The notes: generated by a model from the sequence alone, not told the origin. Counted from the stretch's first letter, positions 18,193 through 27,757 are shown. The stretch: 64,000 nt of DNA from Halobacterium sp. KA-4 (GCF_021028995.1 NZ_JAJJZG010000003.1:62001-126000); one strand, 5' to 3'. A program made the numbers and translations.

Positions 18193-18663
18193 CTACAGTT
18201 CGATGCCGCTCGGGATGAGACTGTGGCTGCGCAGCAGGTCGCCGTCCTCGCTGTAGACGAGGAATGTGGACTTCTCGTAGACGACCAGCTGCTCGCCGTC
18301 GACGAGAATCTCGACGCGGTACTGGCCGTCGTCGCCAGTCGCCTCGCCGTACCGACGTGCCGCCCGTACGAACTGTAGGACGTCGTCGGCGTCCTGGTTC
18401 AGTTCGAGGACGAACTCCCCGGTGATGCGGTTCGTGACGGCGACGACGCCGCCGGCATCCGGGTCGTCGACATCGTCCGTCAACCGGAACGTGGCGTCCG
18501 TCTCGCCGGCGTCCAGGCGTTCGCCGTCCCGGTCCGTGAGTCGGTCTTCGAGTTCCGCGGCTGCACCCGTGAAGTTGATGGTGACATTCGGCTTCTCGGG
18601 GTCACCGTCCTCGTCGACCCAGTCGACGTTCGCGACGTCCAGTTCGAAGTAATCCCGGCGCAT
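18193..18663 (-). CDS. Conserved haloarchaeal protein of unknown function (possibly DUF5793)
   Basis: A 156-residue acidic soluble protein with no signal or membrane segment. It begins MRRDYFELDVANVDW and ends VEILVDGEQLVVYEKSTFLVYSED and on, with alternating hydrophobic and acidic residues suggesting a beta-rich fold. The N-terminal phrase recalls the haloarchaeal DUF5793 group, from memory only. It is 64 bases upstream of the phosphomutase gene on the same strand, so co-transcription is possible. No catalytic motif is visible and I propose no function. Confidence 0.72.
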   Translation of the reverse strand: MRRDYFELDVANVDWVDEDGDPEKPNVTINFTGAAAELEDRLTDRDGERLDAGETDATFRLTDDVDDPDAGGVVAVTNRITGEFVLELNQDADDVLQFVRAARRYGEATGDDGQYRVEILVDGEQLVVYEKSTFLVYSEDGDLLRSHSLIPSGIEL

Positions 18664-18722
18664 TCCCTACGGGTGAATAGGACCGACGGGGAAATGAACG
18701 TAACGCCCCGAACAGGTGTCGG

Positions 18723-18944
18723 TCACTGGCCGTACGTGAGCCGCTGGACGGCGGCGTTCAGCCGTGCAGTGGCGTTCTGCATCCACGCGACCGGCGACAC
18801 GCGCCGCACGGCGGACTCCTCGACCTCGATGCGCTCGTCGGCGAACGGGTCGCGGGGCGGGTCGTCGCTGTTGGCGTCGACCGCGTCGACGACGGTCGTC
18901 ATCGAGCAGCGGCCACACGCCTCGGTCGGCTGCTTCTCTGCCAT
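18723..18944 (-). CDS. Small protein with CxxC motif, function unknown
   Basis: A 73-residue protein with a single Cys pair near the N-terminus (ACGRCSM, residues 9-15) and no second pair, so any metal site would need a partner subunit. The middle is acidic and the C-terminal third (PVAWMQNATARLNAAVQRLTYG) looks helical and amphipathic. The start ATG at 18944 is preceded on the minus strand by normal haloarchaeal upstream DNA. It is separated by 59 bases from the neighbouring gene on the same strand. No family recognised. Confidence 0.6.
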   Translation of the reverse strand: MAEKQPTEACGRCSMTTVVDAVDANSDDPPRDPFADERIEVEESAVRRVSPVAWMQNATARLNAAVQRLTYGQ

Positions 18945-19006
18945 GGGTACTACTCACACGCGAACGGCCATAGTTCTGCCGCCCGCAGAGGCCCGAACGC
19001 GACGGG

Positions 19007-19014
19007 CTTTTAAC
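19007..19014 (+). promoter_or_regulatory. TATA-like element of the cupin operon
   Basis: The sequence cttttaac lies 22-29 nt before the cupin ATG at 19036, the spacing of a leaderless haloarchaeal promoter. It would serve the coupled two-gene cupin operon. Confidence 0.45.
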
Positions 19015-19035
19015 CCGCGTGTGGTATCTACAGGC

Positions 19036-19419
19036 ATGGGCTACCGAATCGTCGACCCCGACGACGTCGAAGTACCGGAAGGACGGCCGTGCGAGTACCG
19101 CTCGCTGACCGACGCGGGCGGCCTCGACGAGATGGCGATGAACCTGTTCCGGGCCGAACCCGGCGAGCAGGTGCCGCTGGCGTACCACTACCACGAGACC
19201 CAGGAGGAGGCGTTCTTCGTACTCTCGGGCACGCTGTACGTGGAGACGCCCGAGCAGACGTACGAGGTACCGGAGGGCCACCTGTTCACGGTCGACCCGG
19301 AGAGTCCGCAGCGCGCGCACAACCCCGAGGACGCCGACGAGCGCGTCGAACTGCTGGCGGTGGGGGCGCCGCCGGCCCCCGACGACGCGGTCGCGTACGA
19401 CCCCAGCGAGGATGACTGA
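19036..19419 (+). CDS. Cupin-domain protein
   Basis: Small beta-barrel cupin of 127 residues. Cupin motif 1 is visible as YHYHETQEEAFFVLSG, with the His-His-Glu metal ligands. Motif 2 is PEGHLFTVDPESPQRAHNP, with the fourth His. This is a metal-binding single-domain cupin. Such proteins include sugar isomerases and dioxygenases, and nothing here selects among them. The gene overlaps the next by eight bases (ATGACTGA), so the downstream product is translationally coupled and probably works with it. Confidence 0.85.
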   Translation: MGYRIVDPDDVEVPEGRPCEYRSLTDAGGLDEMAMNLFRAEPGEQVPLAYHYHETQEEAFFVLSGTLYVETPEQTYEVPEGHLFTVDPESPQRAHNPEDADERVELLAVGAPPAPDDAVAYDPSEDD

Positions 19420-20026
19420 AGCCGACAGCCCGGAGCCCGCCGACCTCCCCGCCGAGATTCGGGAGAACGTGCCGACGTGGGACGACGAGTACTTCGACCG
19501 CGTCAGCGACCGGCTGATGTACAGCTACGACCTCGAACGCGACTACGCCGTCCGCGGCGAGCGCTTCGACCTGTACGGGGAGTTGCGCGTGCTCAACCAG
19601 AAGCAGTTCTTCCATCCCGCACTGAGCTACGCCGACCACGAGACCGAGGAACACGTGTTCGCGCGCCGGACCGGCCGGCCGACCGTCGCGGACCTCAAAG
19701 CGCTGGTCGAATTCGGCCACGACCTCGCCGACGACTGGGTGGACGCCGACGAGGAGCACTACGAGACGAAATTCACGTTCGTGCTCGTCGCCGACGAACT
19801 CCCCGACGACGCCGCGTCGTTCGTCGAGGAGTTCCGCGACCGCACGCTCCTGAAGTATGGCTACTACGGCCACTACGAGGTGAACCTTGCCGTCGTCGCG
19901 CCCGACGACGAGGCGGCGGTCGCCAGCGAGAAGGCGGACGTCGTGGACGCGTTCGCGCTGTGGGGCGACGTCGAGCGCGAGTCTGAGGGATTCTTCTCGC
20001 GGTTCGCGAAGCGCTTCTGGACGTAG
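19412..20026 (+). CDS. Conserved haloarchaeal protein of unknown function
   Basis: A 204-residue acidic cytoplasmic protein coupled to the cupin gene by an 8-base overlap. It has no signal, membrane span or Cys-based motif. Recognisable parts are VPTWDDEYFDRVSDRLMYSY near the N-terminus and LKYGYYGHYEVNLAVVAPDD near residue 150, followed by FFSRFAKRFW at the end. The pattern suggests an alpha/beta fold. I do not recognise a family with a known activity. Its tight coupling with the cupin is the only functional hint. Confidence 0.7.
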   Translation: MTEADSPEPADLPAEIRENVPTWDDEYFDRVSDRLMYSYDLERDYAVRGERFDLYGELRVLNQKQFFHPALSYADHETEEHVFARRTGRPTVADLKALVEFGHDLADDWVDADEEHYETKFTFVLVADELPDDAASFVEEFRDRTLLKYGYYGHYEVNLAVVAPDDEAAVASEKADVVDAFALWGDVERESEGFFSRFAKRFWT

Positions 20027-20097
20027 GCGGCGCCACAATCCCGCCGCTACGCAGCTTCGGGGAGGGACAGGAAAGAGGGACCGTGGAGCGGTCGGTC

Positions 20098-21951
20098 TCA
20101 GTCGTCGCTCGGTTCTGCTGCGGGTTCGCGCCCACTACGCGCGCTGCTGATGTTGCCGTAGCCGATGCGCACCAGCGAGAGCGCGAGGTAGATGAGCACG
20201 AGCGCCAGCACCATCTGGACGGCTGCCGAGACCTGGCCGCCGAGGCCAGCGGCACCACCCTGAATCAGGTTGACGTAGAGGTTCTCGTAGAGCGCGAGCC
20301 ACGAGAGCCCGAGGACGGTGATGACGACCATGATGGCCATCGGCACGCCCGTGCTGATTAGCTGCTTGGACTCGTCCCAGTTGGCGAGCCACACCGTGCC
20401 GGTGAGCAGCGCGAGCGCAGCGAGCAGCTGGTTGGCACCGCCGAACAGGCCCCAGAGGGTCGCCCACTCGCCGGAGATGACCAGCACGTACGCGATACCG
20501 CACTGCACGACGGGGTTCGTGTACCGGCCGCGGGCGAACGAACCGATGCCGCCCGAGAAGCCGGTGTCCGTACCGCTGCCCTGCGTCCCGACGATCTCCT
20601 CCATCATGTAGCGGCCGAGTCGCGCGGCCGTGTCAGTGGACGTGAGCAGGAAGCTCACGAGCACGAGCGCCATGAACGGCCCACCGTAGCTGGCGGGGAT
20701 GCCGAGGCTCGTGAGGATAACGCCGCCACCTGCGGCGAAGTTCGGGAGCGCGCCGCCGATGCCGCCGCCGGCCGCGTCCGAGGCGATGCCGGCGATGGCG
20801 AGCGTGGACAGTGCGACTGCGGCGAGCAGGCCTTCACCGAGCATGCCACCGTAGCCGATGAGGCGCGCGTCGCTCTCCTTGTTCAGCTGCTTGGCGGTCG
20901 TCCCGGAGGAGACCAGTGAGTGGAAGCCACTGATGGTCCCGCACGCGATGGTGACGAACAGCAGCGGGAACAACGGATAGGGTGAGACGCTCTCGGCCCC
21001 GAGGAAGCCGGTGAACGGCTCAATGCTGTCGGAGATGACCAGCGGCTGGCTGGACGTGCCGAGGAACGTGCCGACGATGATGGCGACGAGCGCGCCGCCG
21101 ACGCCTGCGTACAGCAGGAACGACGAGAGGTAGTCGCGCGGCTGGAGCAGTACCCAGACCGGGAGCGCGCTGGCGAGTGCGGCGTACAGCAGAATCACCG
21201 GCACCCAGGCGGCGGTGTTGCCGCCGAGCGCGCCGGCACCGGGAACCCACGAGCCTGTGCCCTCGAAGAGGATGAACGTGCTCGCGGGGTGGGCTGCGTC
21301 ACCTGCCAGTTCGAAGAACGCGAACGGGTACTGGATACCGAGCCAGACGCCCGCGAACACGCCGGCGACGAACACGATGGTCCCCGGGATGAACGGGCCG
21401 TCGAGCTGGTAGAGGTAGACGCCGAACAGCACCGCGAGCGCGATGTACACGAAGCTCGCGGTCGCCGCCGATGGGTACGCGTTCAGCACGATACCCACGA
21501 CGAGCGCGAACACCGCGACGACGAGGATGATGGTGATGAACGCGAACCACAGCAGCATGTTCTTCCCGCGTTCGCCGACGTACTCGCCGATGATGTAGCC
21601 GATGGACTTCCCCTCGTGTCGCATCGAGCCGGACAGCGAGATGAAGTCGTGGACGGCGCCCATCAGTGGGTTACCGACGGCGACCCACGCGAGGGCGGGC
21701 ACCCATCCCCAGATAGCGCCGGCCGTAATCGGGCCGACGATGGGCGCGCCGCCCGCGATGCTGGAGAAGTGGTGTCCGAGCAGTACTGGTTTCTTCGCTG
21801 GAACGTACTCCTGGCCGTCTTCGTACTTGTGGGCGGGCGTGTCACGCGAGTTGTCGAGTTCGACGAATCGGGAGAGGTACTTCGAGTACCCCACGTACCC
21901 CAACGAGAACGTGACCAAGACCGCTGCCACAATCCATATTACCTGTGTCAT
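20098..21951 (-). CDS. cstA: CstA-family peptide/pyruvate transporter
   Basis: Carbon-starvation-type membrane transporter. Bacterial homologues take up peptides or pyruvate. It has 617 residues from ATG 21951 (MTQVIWIVAAVLVTFSLGY), with about 16 hydrophobic segments. Signature blocks are GHHFSSIAGGAPIVGPI near residue 60 and FHSLVSSGTTAKQL near residue 345. An upstream in-frame extension would be non-membrane and Arg-rich and is rejected. A cttaag sequence about 50 bases before the start may be a TATA box with a short leader. It stands alone between convergent and same-strand unrelated genes. Confidence 0.92.
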   Translation of the reverse strand: MTQVIWIVAAVLVTFSLGYVGYSKYLSRFVELDNSRDTPAHKYEDGQEYVPAKKPVLLGHHFSSIAGGAPIVGPITAGAIWGWVPALAWVAVGNPLMGAVHDFISLSGSMRHEGKSIGYIIGEYVGERGKNMLLWFAFITIILVVAVFALVVGIVLNAYPSAATASFVYIALAVLFGVYLYQLDGPFIPGTIVFVAGVFAGVWLGIQYPFAFFELAGDAAHPASTFILFEGTGSWVPGAGALGGNTAAWVPVILLYAALASALPVWVLLQPRDYLSSFLLYAGVGGALVAIIVGTFLGTSSQPLVISDSIEPFTGFLGAESVSPYPLFPLLFVTIACGTISGFHSLVSSGTTAKQLNKESDARLIGYGGMLGEGLLAAVALSTLAIAGIASDAAGGGIGGALPNFAAGGGVILTSLGIPASYGGPFMALVLVSFLLTSTDTAARLGRYMMEEIVGTQGSGTDTGFSGGIGSFARGRYTNPVVQCGIAYVLVISGEWATLWGLFGGANQLLAALALLTGTVWLANWDESKQLISTGVPMAIMVVITVLGLSWLALYENLYVNLIQGGAAGLGGQVSAAVQMVLALVLIYLALSLVRIGYGNISSARSGREPAAEPSDD

Positions 21952-22058
21952 TTGTAACGTACCTTCGTGACACTGATTACCGAACGGCCACTTAAGCGTT
22001 CGCCTCTTAATGAGTGGCCTGCGAGGCGAAATAATCGCTGGGGACGTGACGCCCCTCG

Positions 22059-23033
22059 TTAGACGAACGCGGGTTCCTCGACGCCGACCTCGACGTCGAG
22101 TTCGTTGGCGACCTCGGTGAGGAGGTCGCCCTTCACTTCGCGGGTGCGGGACTGAATCTCCGCGAGCAGCGGCGCGTCCAGTGATTCCCGGACGTGGTCG
22201 AGGCGCTCGCGCTCGGTCTCGACGCGGTCCCGGAGGTAGCGGGCGCCGCGGCCGTTCTCGTCGTCGTCCGGGGACGGCGTGAGCTTGTTCGCGACGAGCC
22301 CCCTGACAGCGAGCCCTTCGTCGTCCATGTCCGCGATGGCGCGCTCGGTCTCGTTCACCGAGAGCTGGTCGGGGTTCAACACGAGGAAGAACGCGGCGTC
22401 CTCGCGGAGCGCGCCGCCCGCAAATTCGAAGAACTCCTTGCGCTCCTGGAGGCGCGCCAGCACGGGGTCGCCGTCCATCACGCGCCGCGGTTCGTTGTTC
22501 CCGACCGCGGCCTTCTCGAAGAGGTCGATGCTCTGCCGGCGCTTGTGCATCAGGCGCTCGACCCACGATTCGAGGAATTCCGGTAAGCCGAGCAGTCGCA
22601 GCGTCGACCCGGTGGGTGCGGTGTCGAAGACGACGCGGTCGTAGGGGTCGCTGTTCCGCATCACTTCGACGAAGCGGTCGAACAGCGCGGACTCATACGC
22701 GCCGGGCGTCTGGTGCGCCATCTCTAGTTGTTTGTTGATTTCGTTGACCATCGACGCCGACACCTGGTCGGAGAGCCGGTTGCGGATGTCGTCGAGGTGC
22801 GCGGTGACCTCCTCGTCGGGGTCGATTTCGAGTGCCGAGAGCCCGTCGATACCCTCGACCGATTCGGGGGCGTCCCCGAACTGCTGGTCGAAGACGTCCG
22901 AGACGGAGTGAGCGGGATCCGTGGAGACGACGAGGGTTTCGACGCCCGCGTCCGCGCACTTCTGCGCGTACGCACACGAAACGGTCGTCTTGCCGACGCC
23001 GCCCTTCCCACCGAAGAAGACGAACGGCTTCAC
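22059..23033 (-). CDS. ArsA/Get3-family ATPase
   Basis: Deviant P-loop ATPase of the ArsA/TRC40 group, which pumps arsenite together with ArsB or targets tail-anchored membrane proteins. It has 324 residues, one ATPase domain, with P-loop GGKGGVGKTTVS at residues 8-19, switch-like STDPAHSVSDVF and FDTAPTGSTLRLLGLPEF. The paired zinc-binding CxxC of eukaryotic Get3 is absent and the only cysteines lie near residues 20-26. No arsenic genes adjoin it, so a chaperone-like role is more likely than arsenite transport. A 98-residue same-strand gene lies 70 bases downstream on the other side of the stop-start order (upstream of its start). Confidence 0.85.
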   Translation of the reverse strand: MKPFVFFGGKGGVGKTTVSCAYAQKCADAGVETLVVSTDPAHSVSDVFDQQFGDAPESVEGIDGLSALEIDPDEEVTAHLDDIRNRLSDQVSASMVNEINKQLEMAHQTPGAYESALFDRFVEVMRNSDPYDRVVFDTAPTGSTLRLLGLPEFLESWVERLMHKRRQSIDLFEKAAVGNNEPRRVMDGDPVLARLQERKEFFEFAGGALREDAAFFLVLNPDQLSVNETERAIADMDDEGLAVRGLVANKLTPSPDDDENGRGARYLRDRVETERERLDHVRESLDAPLLAEIQSRTREVKGDLLTEVANELDVEVGVEEPAFV

Positions 23034-23103
23034 AGGTGTGCCTCCGGAGTCGGACAGTCAGTCAGTCGCGATGCGAACGGTCGGCGTGTTGGTGTCGCGG
23101 TCA

Positions 23104-23400
23104 TCAGAAGTGGTACTGTTGGCCCTTGCGTTCGAGCATCGTCTGGCGGTCCCAGAGGCGTCGCTCCCACGCCTCGAACTCGTCCTCGATGTACGGCAGA
23201 ATCTCAGCAGTGTAGTACGAGACCGGCGAGGGAATGCCGAAGGCGTCCGGGAAACAGGCCAGCAGGAACGCGTCCTCGATGTCCTCGGCTTCCTTCTCGA
23301 TTTTCTCGTACGCCGGGTGGGTGATCATGCCGTGGTAGAGGCCGCGCAGCCACTCCTCGACGACCTCCCGGTAGGCCGCGATCCGCTCGGCGACGTTCAT
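23104..23400 (-). CDS. Conserved small protein upstream of ArsA-like ATPase
   Basis: A 98-residue protein, MNVAERIAAYREVVEEWL at the N-terminus, rich in aromatic and charged residues and predicted mostly helical. It contains HPAYEKIEKEAEDIEDAFLL and a Pro-rich middle (FGIPSPVSYYTAEILPYIED). It has no membrane span or metal motif. It is the upstream gene of the pair with the ArsA-like ATPase (70 bases apart, same strand), so it may act with it. I recall no characterised homologue. Confidence 0.7.
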   Translation of the reverse strand: MNVAERIAAYREVVEEWLRGLYHGMITHPAYEKIEKEAEDIEDAFLLACFPDAFGIPSPVSYYTAEILPYIEDEFEAWERRLWDRQTMLERKGQQYHF

Positions 23401-23505
23401 CGTATTGATGGTACGGCCTCACTCGGTAAAAGGTGTCGCGGTCGTCCGCCGGCAAGCGGCCCCGAGAAGCACGAGGTTCAAGGCGGCTGGCACGTACTCA
23501 CACGC

Positions 23506-24735
23506 ATGGGCGAACGGATTCCGGTGACAATACTGTCGGGGAGTCTTGGGGCCGGGAAGACGACGCTGCTGAATCACTTGCTCGCCAATTCGGGCGACCG
23601 CGACGTCGCCGTGCTCGTCAACGACATGGGCGACGTGAACATCGACGCCGACCTCGTGGCGGAGGGCTCGGAGTTAGACGTCGCCGAGGGCGTCGCGGAG
23701 CTGTCGAACGGCTGCATCTGCTGTGAACTCCAGGACGACCTCGAAACCGCGGTGGTGCGGCTCGCAGGAGACCGCGACTTCGACCACCTCGTCGTGGAGT
23801 CCTCGGGCATCTCCGAGCCCGCGCCCGTGGCGCGGCTGTTCACCACCGAGTCGCGGGTCGCCGCGAAGTACCGCGTGAACGGCCTCGTGACGGTCGTGGA
23901 CAGCCGGCTGCTCGTGGACACCTTCGGCGGCGACGGCACGCCCGAACGCGTCGGCACCGACGAGGACGGCCGCCCGCTGTCGGATCTCCTCGTCGAGCAA
24001 ATCGAGGTGTCGAACGCGGTCGTGCTCAACAAGGCCGACCTCTGCACGGGCGCCGAACTCGACGAAGCCGAGGCGCTGGTGGCAGCTCTCCAGCCCGACG
24101 CAGACACCGTCCGCACGTCGTTCTCCGAAGTCGACCCGTCGTGGCTGCTCGACGTCGAGCGGTTCGACGAGAGCGAAGTCGGCGACCTCCCCGGATGGAA
24201 ACGCGCGCTCGAATCTGACGACCACGAGAGCCACGACCACGGCGAGGACGAACACCACGGGCACCGCCACCCCGACGAAGTGTACGGCGTGTCGTCGTTC
24301 ACGTACCGAGCGCGGCGGCCGTTCCATCCCGAGCGAGTCGCCGAAGTCCTGCGAACACTTCCGGAGGGTGTCGTTCGCTCGAAGGGCACGCTGTGGGTCG
24401 CGGGGAACGAGCTCCGGCAGACCGTCGGACAGGCCGGGCCGTCGGTGCGCGTGACCGCGCGCGGCCCATGGATTGCGTCGCTGCCCGAAGTCGAACAGGA
24501 CCTCTACCGGTCGAACCGCCCGAATCTGGAGTGGGACGACGAGCACGGCGACCGTCGAACGGAGTTCGTCGTCATCGGCACGGACGTCGAAGAAGCAGTG
24601 CTCCGGGAGCGTCTTGACGACGCGCTAGTCACGGACGAAGAGTGGGAGAACGTGGAGACGCTTCCGGACGGGCCGTTCGGCACGGAGAACGAAGCTGAAG
24701 TCGTGTTGCGCGAGCCCGAGCCCGCGACCCAGTGA
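23506..24735 (+). CDS. CobW/G3E-family GTPase metallochaperone
   Basis: G3E GTPase that loads or stores a metal, probably zinc or cobalt. It has 409 residues from ATG 23506. The P-loop is GSLGAGKTTLL at residues 11-21. The family metal site CxCC reads NGCICCEL near residue 68. The guanine-specificity motif is NKADL. A His-rich linker (residues about 243-263, with HESHDHGEDEHHGHRH) sits between the GTPase core and the CobW C-terminal domain, as in zinc-storing ZNG1/YeiR-like members. Promoter is unclear. The neighbouring zinc-ribbon gene at 24797 is convergent. Confidence 0.9.
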   Translation: MGERIPVTILSGSLGAGKTTLLNHLLANSGDRDVAVLVNDMGDVNIDADLVAEGSELDVAEGVAELSNGCICCELQDDLETAVVRLAGDRDFDHLVVESSGISEPAPVARLFTTESRVAAKYRVNGLVTVVDSRLLVDTFGGDGTPERVGTDEDGRPLSDLLVEQIEVSNAVVLNKADLCTGAELDEAEALVAALQPDADTVRTSFSEVDPSWLLDVERFDESEVGDLPGWKRALESDDHESHDHGEDEHHGHRHPDEVYGVSSFTYRARRPFHPERVAEVLRTLPEGVVRSKGTLWVAGNELRQTVGQAGPSVRVTARGPWIASLPEVEQDLYRSNRPNLEWDDEHGDRRTEFVVIGTDVEEAVLRERLDDALVTDEEWENVETLPDGPFGTENEAEVVLREPEPATQ

Positions 24736-24754
24736 CGTATGTGGTTGGATTCAA

Positions 24755-24774
24755 CCCACGACTTCAGTCGTGGG
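24755..24774. repeat. IS200/IS605-type terminal hairpin, copy A
   Basis: Perfect 9-bp inverted repeat with a 2-base loop (arms cccacgact and agtcgtggg). It is preceded by gattcaa and followed by ctttctcct on the plus strand. The same context recurs in copy C at 26434, so A and C are direct copies about 1.68 kb apart. Copy A sits 20 bases after the CobW stop codon. Confidence 0.75.
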
Positions 24775-24796
24775 CTTTCTCCTCGAATTTCTGTAA

Positions 24797-25036
24797 TCAG
24801 CAGGCGCAGCCGTCGGCGTACGTGCGCTCGAAGCGCATCGAGCCACCGCAGTCCGGACACAGCGGCGTCCCCGCTTCGTCGCGATCCAGCCCCTCGTCCT
24901 CGATAGTCACGTCCCGCACGCGGACGCTGCAGTCGTCACACCAGTACGCACCCCGCGAGGCGTCGACCTCCACGTCATCCGCCCCCGACCCCGTGCTCCC
25001 CGACAGCGCGGCCGAAACCTTGTTGACGATGCCCAT
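24797..25036 (-). CDS. Small zinc-ribbon protein
   Basis: A 79-residue protein from ATG 25036 (MGIVNKVSAALSG). It has two Cys pairs, WCDDC and LCPDCGG, about 27 residues apart, which form a classic zinc ribbon, and ends with GCAC. There is no DNA-binding helix. It lies between two IS-type hairpins (24755 and 25097), on the same strand as tnpB and downstream of it. It could be a host gene beside an insertion or a passenger gene. Such small zinc-finger proteins are common in haloarchaea and usually uncharacterised. Confidence 0.7.
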   Translation of the reverse strand: MGIVNKVSAALSGSTGSGADDVEVDASRGAYWCDDCSVRVRDVTIEDEGLDRDEAGTPLCPDCGGSMRFERTYADGCAC

Positions 25037-25096
25037 GCGTGAGCATAGCATTCGACTACCTTAGTTCCCGGGTTCCGCCGGCCAAGAGTTGAGCTA

Positions 25097-25116
25097 CCCA
25101 CGACTGAAGTCGTGGG
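25097..25116. repeat. IS200/IS605-type terminal hairpin, copy B (right end of tnpB element)
   Basis: Perfect 9-bp inverted repeat (cccacgact and agtcgtggg with loop ga) 46 bases beyond the tnpB stop codon. Its flanks, read on the minus strand, are tgaat before and tagctcaa after, unlike copies A and C. This position fits the right end of a TnpB element. Confidence 0.75.
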
Positions 25117-25161
25117 ATTCAGCGTGGACTCCCGTTCTAGGCACTCGTCGTGCCAGGAGAA

Positions 25162-26346
<1,185 letters not shown>

Positions 26347-26370
26347 ACCTTATATGGAGGTTTAGGGTTT

Positions 26371-26378
26371 CTTATATT
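26371..26378 (-). promoter_or_regulatory. TATA-like element of tnpB
   Basis: The minus-strand sequence aatataag is 25-32 nt before the tnpB start at 26346, fitting a leaderless transcript. A second AT-rich block (plus 26347-26360, cttatatggagg) lies too close to the start to act as TATA box. Confidence 0.45.
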
Positions 26379-26421
26379 CTGGAGAGTCGGCCTGCTACAG
26401 TCGCGTGGTTTGGTTCAGCAC

Positions 26422-26464
<43 letters not shown>

Positions 26465-26470
26465 ATCACG

Positions 26471-26476
26471 TATAAG
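26471..26476 (+). promoter_or_regulatory. TATA-like element of the 76-residue membrane protein gene
   Basis: The sequence tataag lies 25-30 nt before ATG 26501 and just beyond hairpin C. It supports that ATG as the start and a leaderless transcript. Confidence 0.5.
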
Positions 26477-26500
26477 TACGCCACTCCCGCGGTTCCACGT

Positions 26501-26731
26501 ATGACCGAAGATGACCGCAGCGAGCGAGACGAGGCGGGGTTCAGCGAGGCGGCGGAGCGCTCCGAGGGGAGCCCGTGGGTCGCGCAGGGAATCAACGCGG
26601 TGCTGTCGACGCTGTTCGCGCTCGTCGTCGTGGGCGGGCTGGAGTTCATCGGAGCGATGGAGTTCACGCTCGTGAACGTGGCGACGGCGGCAGTGGTCCT
26701 CTTCACCATCTCGTACATCGCGACGCGGTGA
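26501..26731 (+). CDS. Small two-span membrane protein
   Basis: A 76-residue protein from ATG 26501. The first 27 residues are acidic and polar (MTEDDRSERDEAGFSEAAER). Two hydrophobic segments follow, NAVLSTLFALVVVGGLEFIG and FTLVNVATAAVVLFTISYIA, separated by a short loop, and the protein ends TR. The N-terminus is probably cytoplasmic. It starts directly after the IS hairpin, so the insertion left its promoter (26471) intact or supplies it. No family recognised. Confidence 0.68.
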   Translation: MTEDDRSERDEAGFSEAAERSEGSPWVAQGINAVLSTLFALVVVGGLEFIGAMEFTLVNVATAAVVLFTISYIATR

Positions 26732-26782
26732 ATTGCTACGGGCATCGACAAACTGTAGAGGCCAGGTCAGAAACCCCCGGAC

Positions 26783-27709
26783 ATGGTAACGTGCATCGGG
26801 ATTCACGCGTCCGTGGAGACGCTGTTCCCGCCGACGGTGCTGGTCGACGAACTCGACGACGTCGCCCCCGAGGTGACCGTGGTCACGTCCGACGAACTCG
26901 ACGAGGTGGACGCGCTCGTGACGTTCAAGTACGACGACGCCTTCCTCGACGCCGACTTGGAGTGGATTCACTCCGTGCAGTCGGGCGTCGACCGATTCCC
27001 GTTCGACGACCTGGAAGCCGCGGGCATCCGGCTCACGAACAGCACGGGCACGCACGGCGACAGCGTCGGCGAGACGGTCGCCGGCTACATGCTCTCGTTC
27101 GCGCGCCGGCTCCACGAGTACCGGAGCAAGCAGGAACGCAAGGAGTGGGCGTGGCCCGCGTGGGAGGACCCGTTTACGCTCGCCGGCTCCTCGCTCTGTG
27201 TCGTCGGCCTCGGCACGCTCGGACAGGGCATCGCCGCGCGGGCTGACGCGCTCGGGATGGACGTCGTCGGCGTCAAGCGCACGCCGACGCCTGTCGACCA
27301 CGTCGACACCGTCTACCCGAGCCCGGACCTCCACGAGGCTATCGCGGACGCGAAGTTCGTCGCGCTCGCGGTGCCGCTCACCGACGACACGGCGGGCATG
27401 ATTGGCGAAGCCGAACTCGACGCGATGCGCGACGACGCTGTGCTCGTGAACGTCGCGCGCGGCCCGGTCGTCGACCAGGACGCGCTCGTGGACGCGCTGG
27501 AAGCCGACGACCTCGCGGGCGCAGCGCTCGACGTCTTCGAGACGGAGCCGCTCCCCGAGGACTCGCCGCTGTGGGAGATGGACGAAGTGGTCGTGACGCC
27601 GCACGCGGCCGCGGCGACCCGCGACTATCCCCGGAGAATGGCCGCGCTCGTCCGCGAGAACGTCCGCCGCATCGCCGAGGGCGAGCGCCTCGCAAACGGC
27701 GTCGTGTAG
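26783..27709 (+). CDS. D-isomer-specific 2-hydroxyacid dehydrogenase
   Basis: NAD(P)-dependent reductase of 2-oxo acids to D-2-hydroxy acids. It has 308 residues. The NAD-binding motif is VVGLGTLGQGIA near residue 140. The catalytic Arg is in NVARGPVVD, the Glu is in the block around FETEPLPEDSPLW, and the His is in VTPHAAA. The substrate cannot be told from sequence. Phosphoglycerate dehydrogenase-like and glyoxylate reductase-like enzymes share these motifs, and the short length excludes the long SerA form with an ACT domain. It stands alone between the IS-adjacent gene and the secretion operon. Confidence 0.88.
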   Translation: MVTCIGIHASVETLFPPTVLVDELDDVAPEVTVVTSDELDEVDALVTFKYDDAFLDADLEWIHSVQSGVDRFPFDDLEAAGIRLTNSTGTHGDSVGETVAGYMLSFARRLHEYRSKQERKEWAWPAWEDPFTLAGSSLCVVGLGTLGQGIAARADALGMDVVGVKRTPTPVDHVDTVYPSPDLHEAIADAKFVALAVPLTDDTAGMIGEAELDAMRDDAVLVNVARGPVVDQDALVDALEADDLAGAALDVFETEPLPEDSPLWEMDEVVVTPHAAAATRDYPRRMAALVRENVRRIAEGERLANGVV

Positions 27710-27757
27710 CCCCGCAACGGTTCGGCAGCCAGCCTTTAAGGTGACGCGGGCGAACGT

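Noticed and set aside
20098-22566. N-terminal extension of CstA by about 205 residues
   Set aside because: Extension is Arg-rich and overlaps the ArsA-like gene. MTQVIWIVAAVLV at 21951 is the normal first span.
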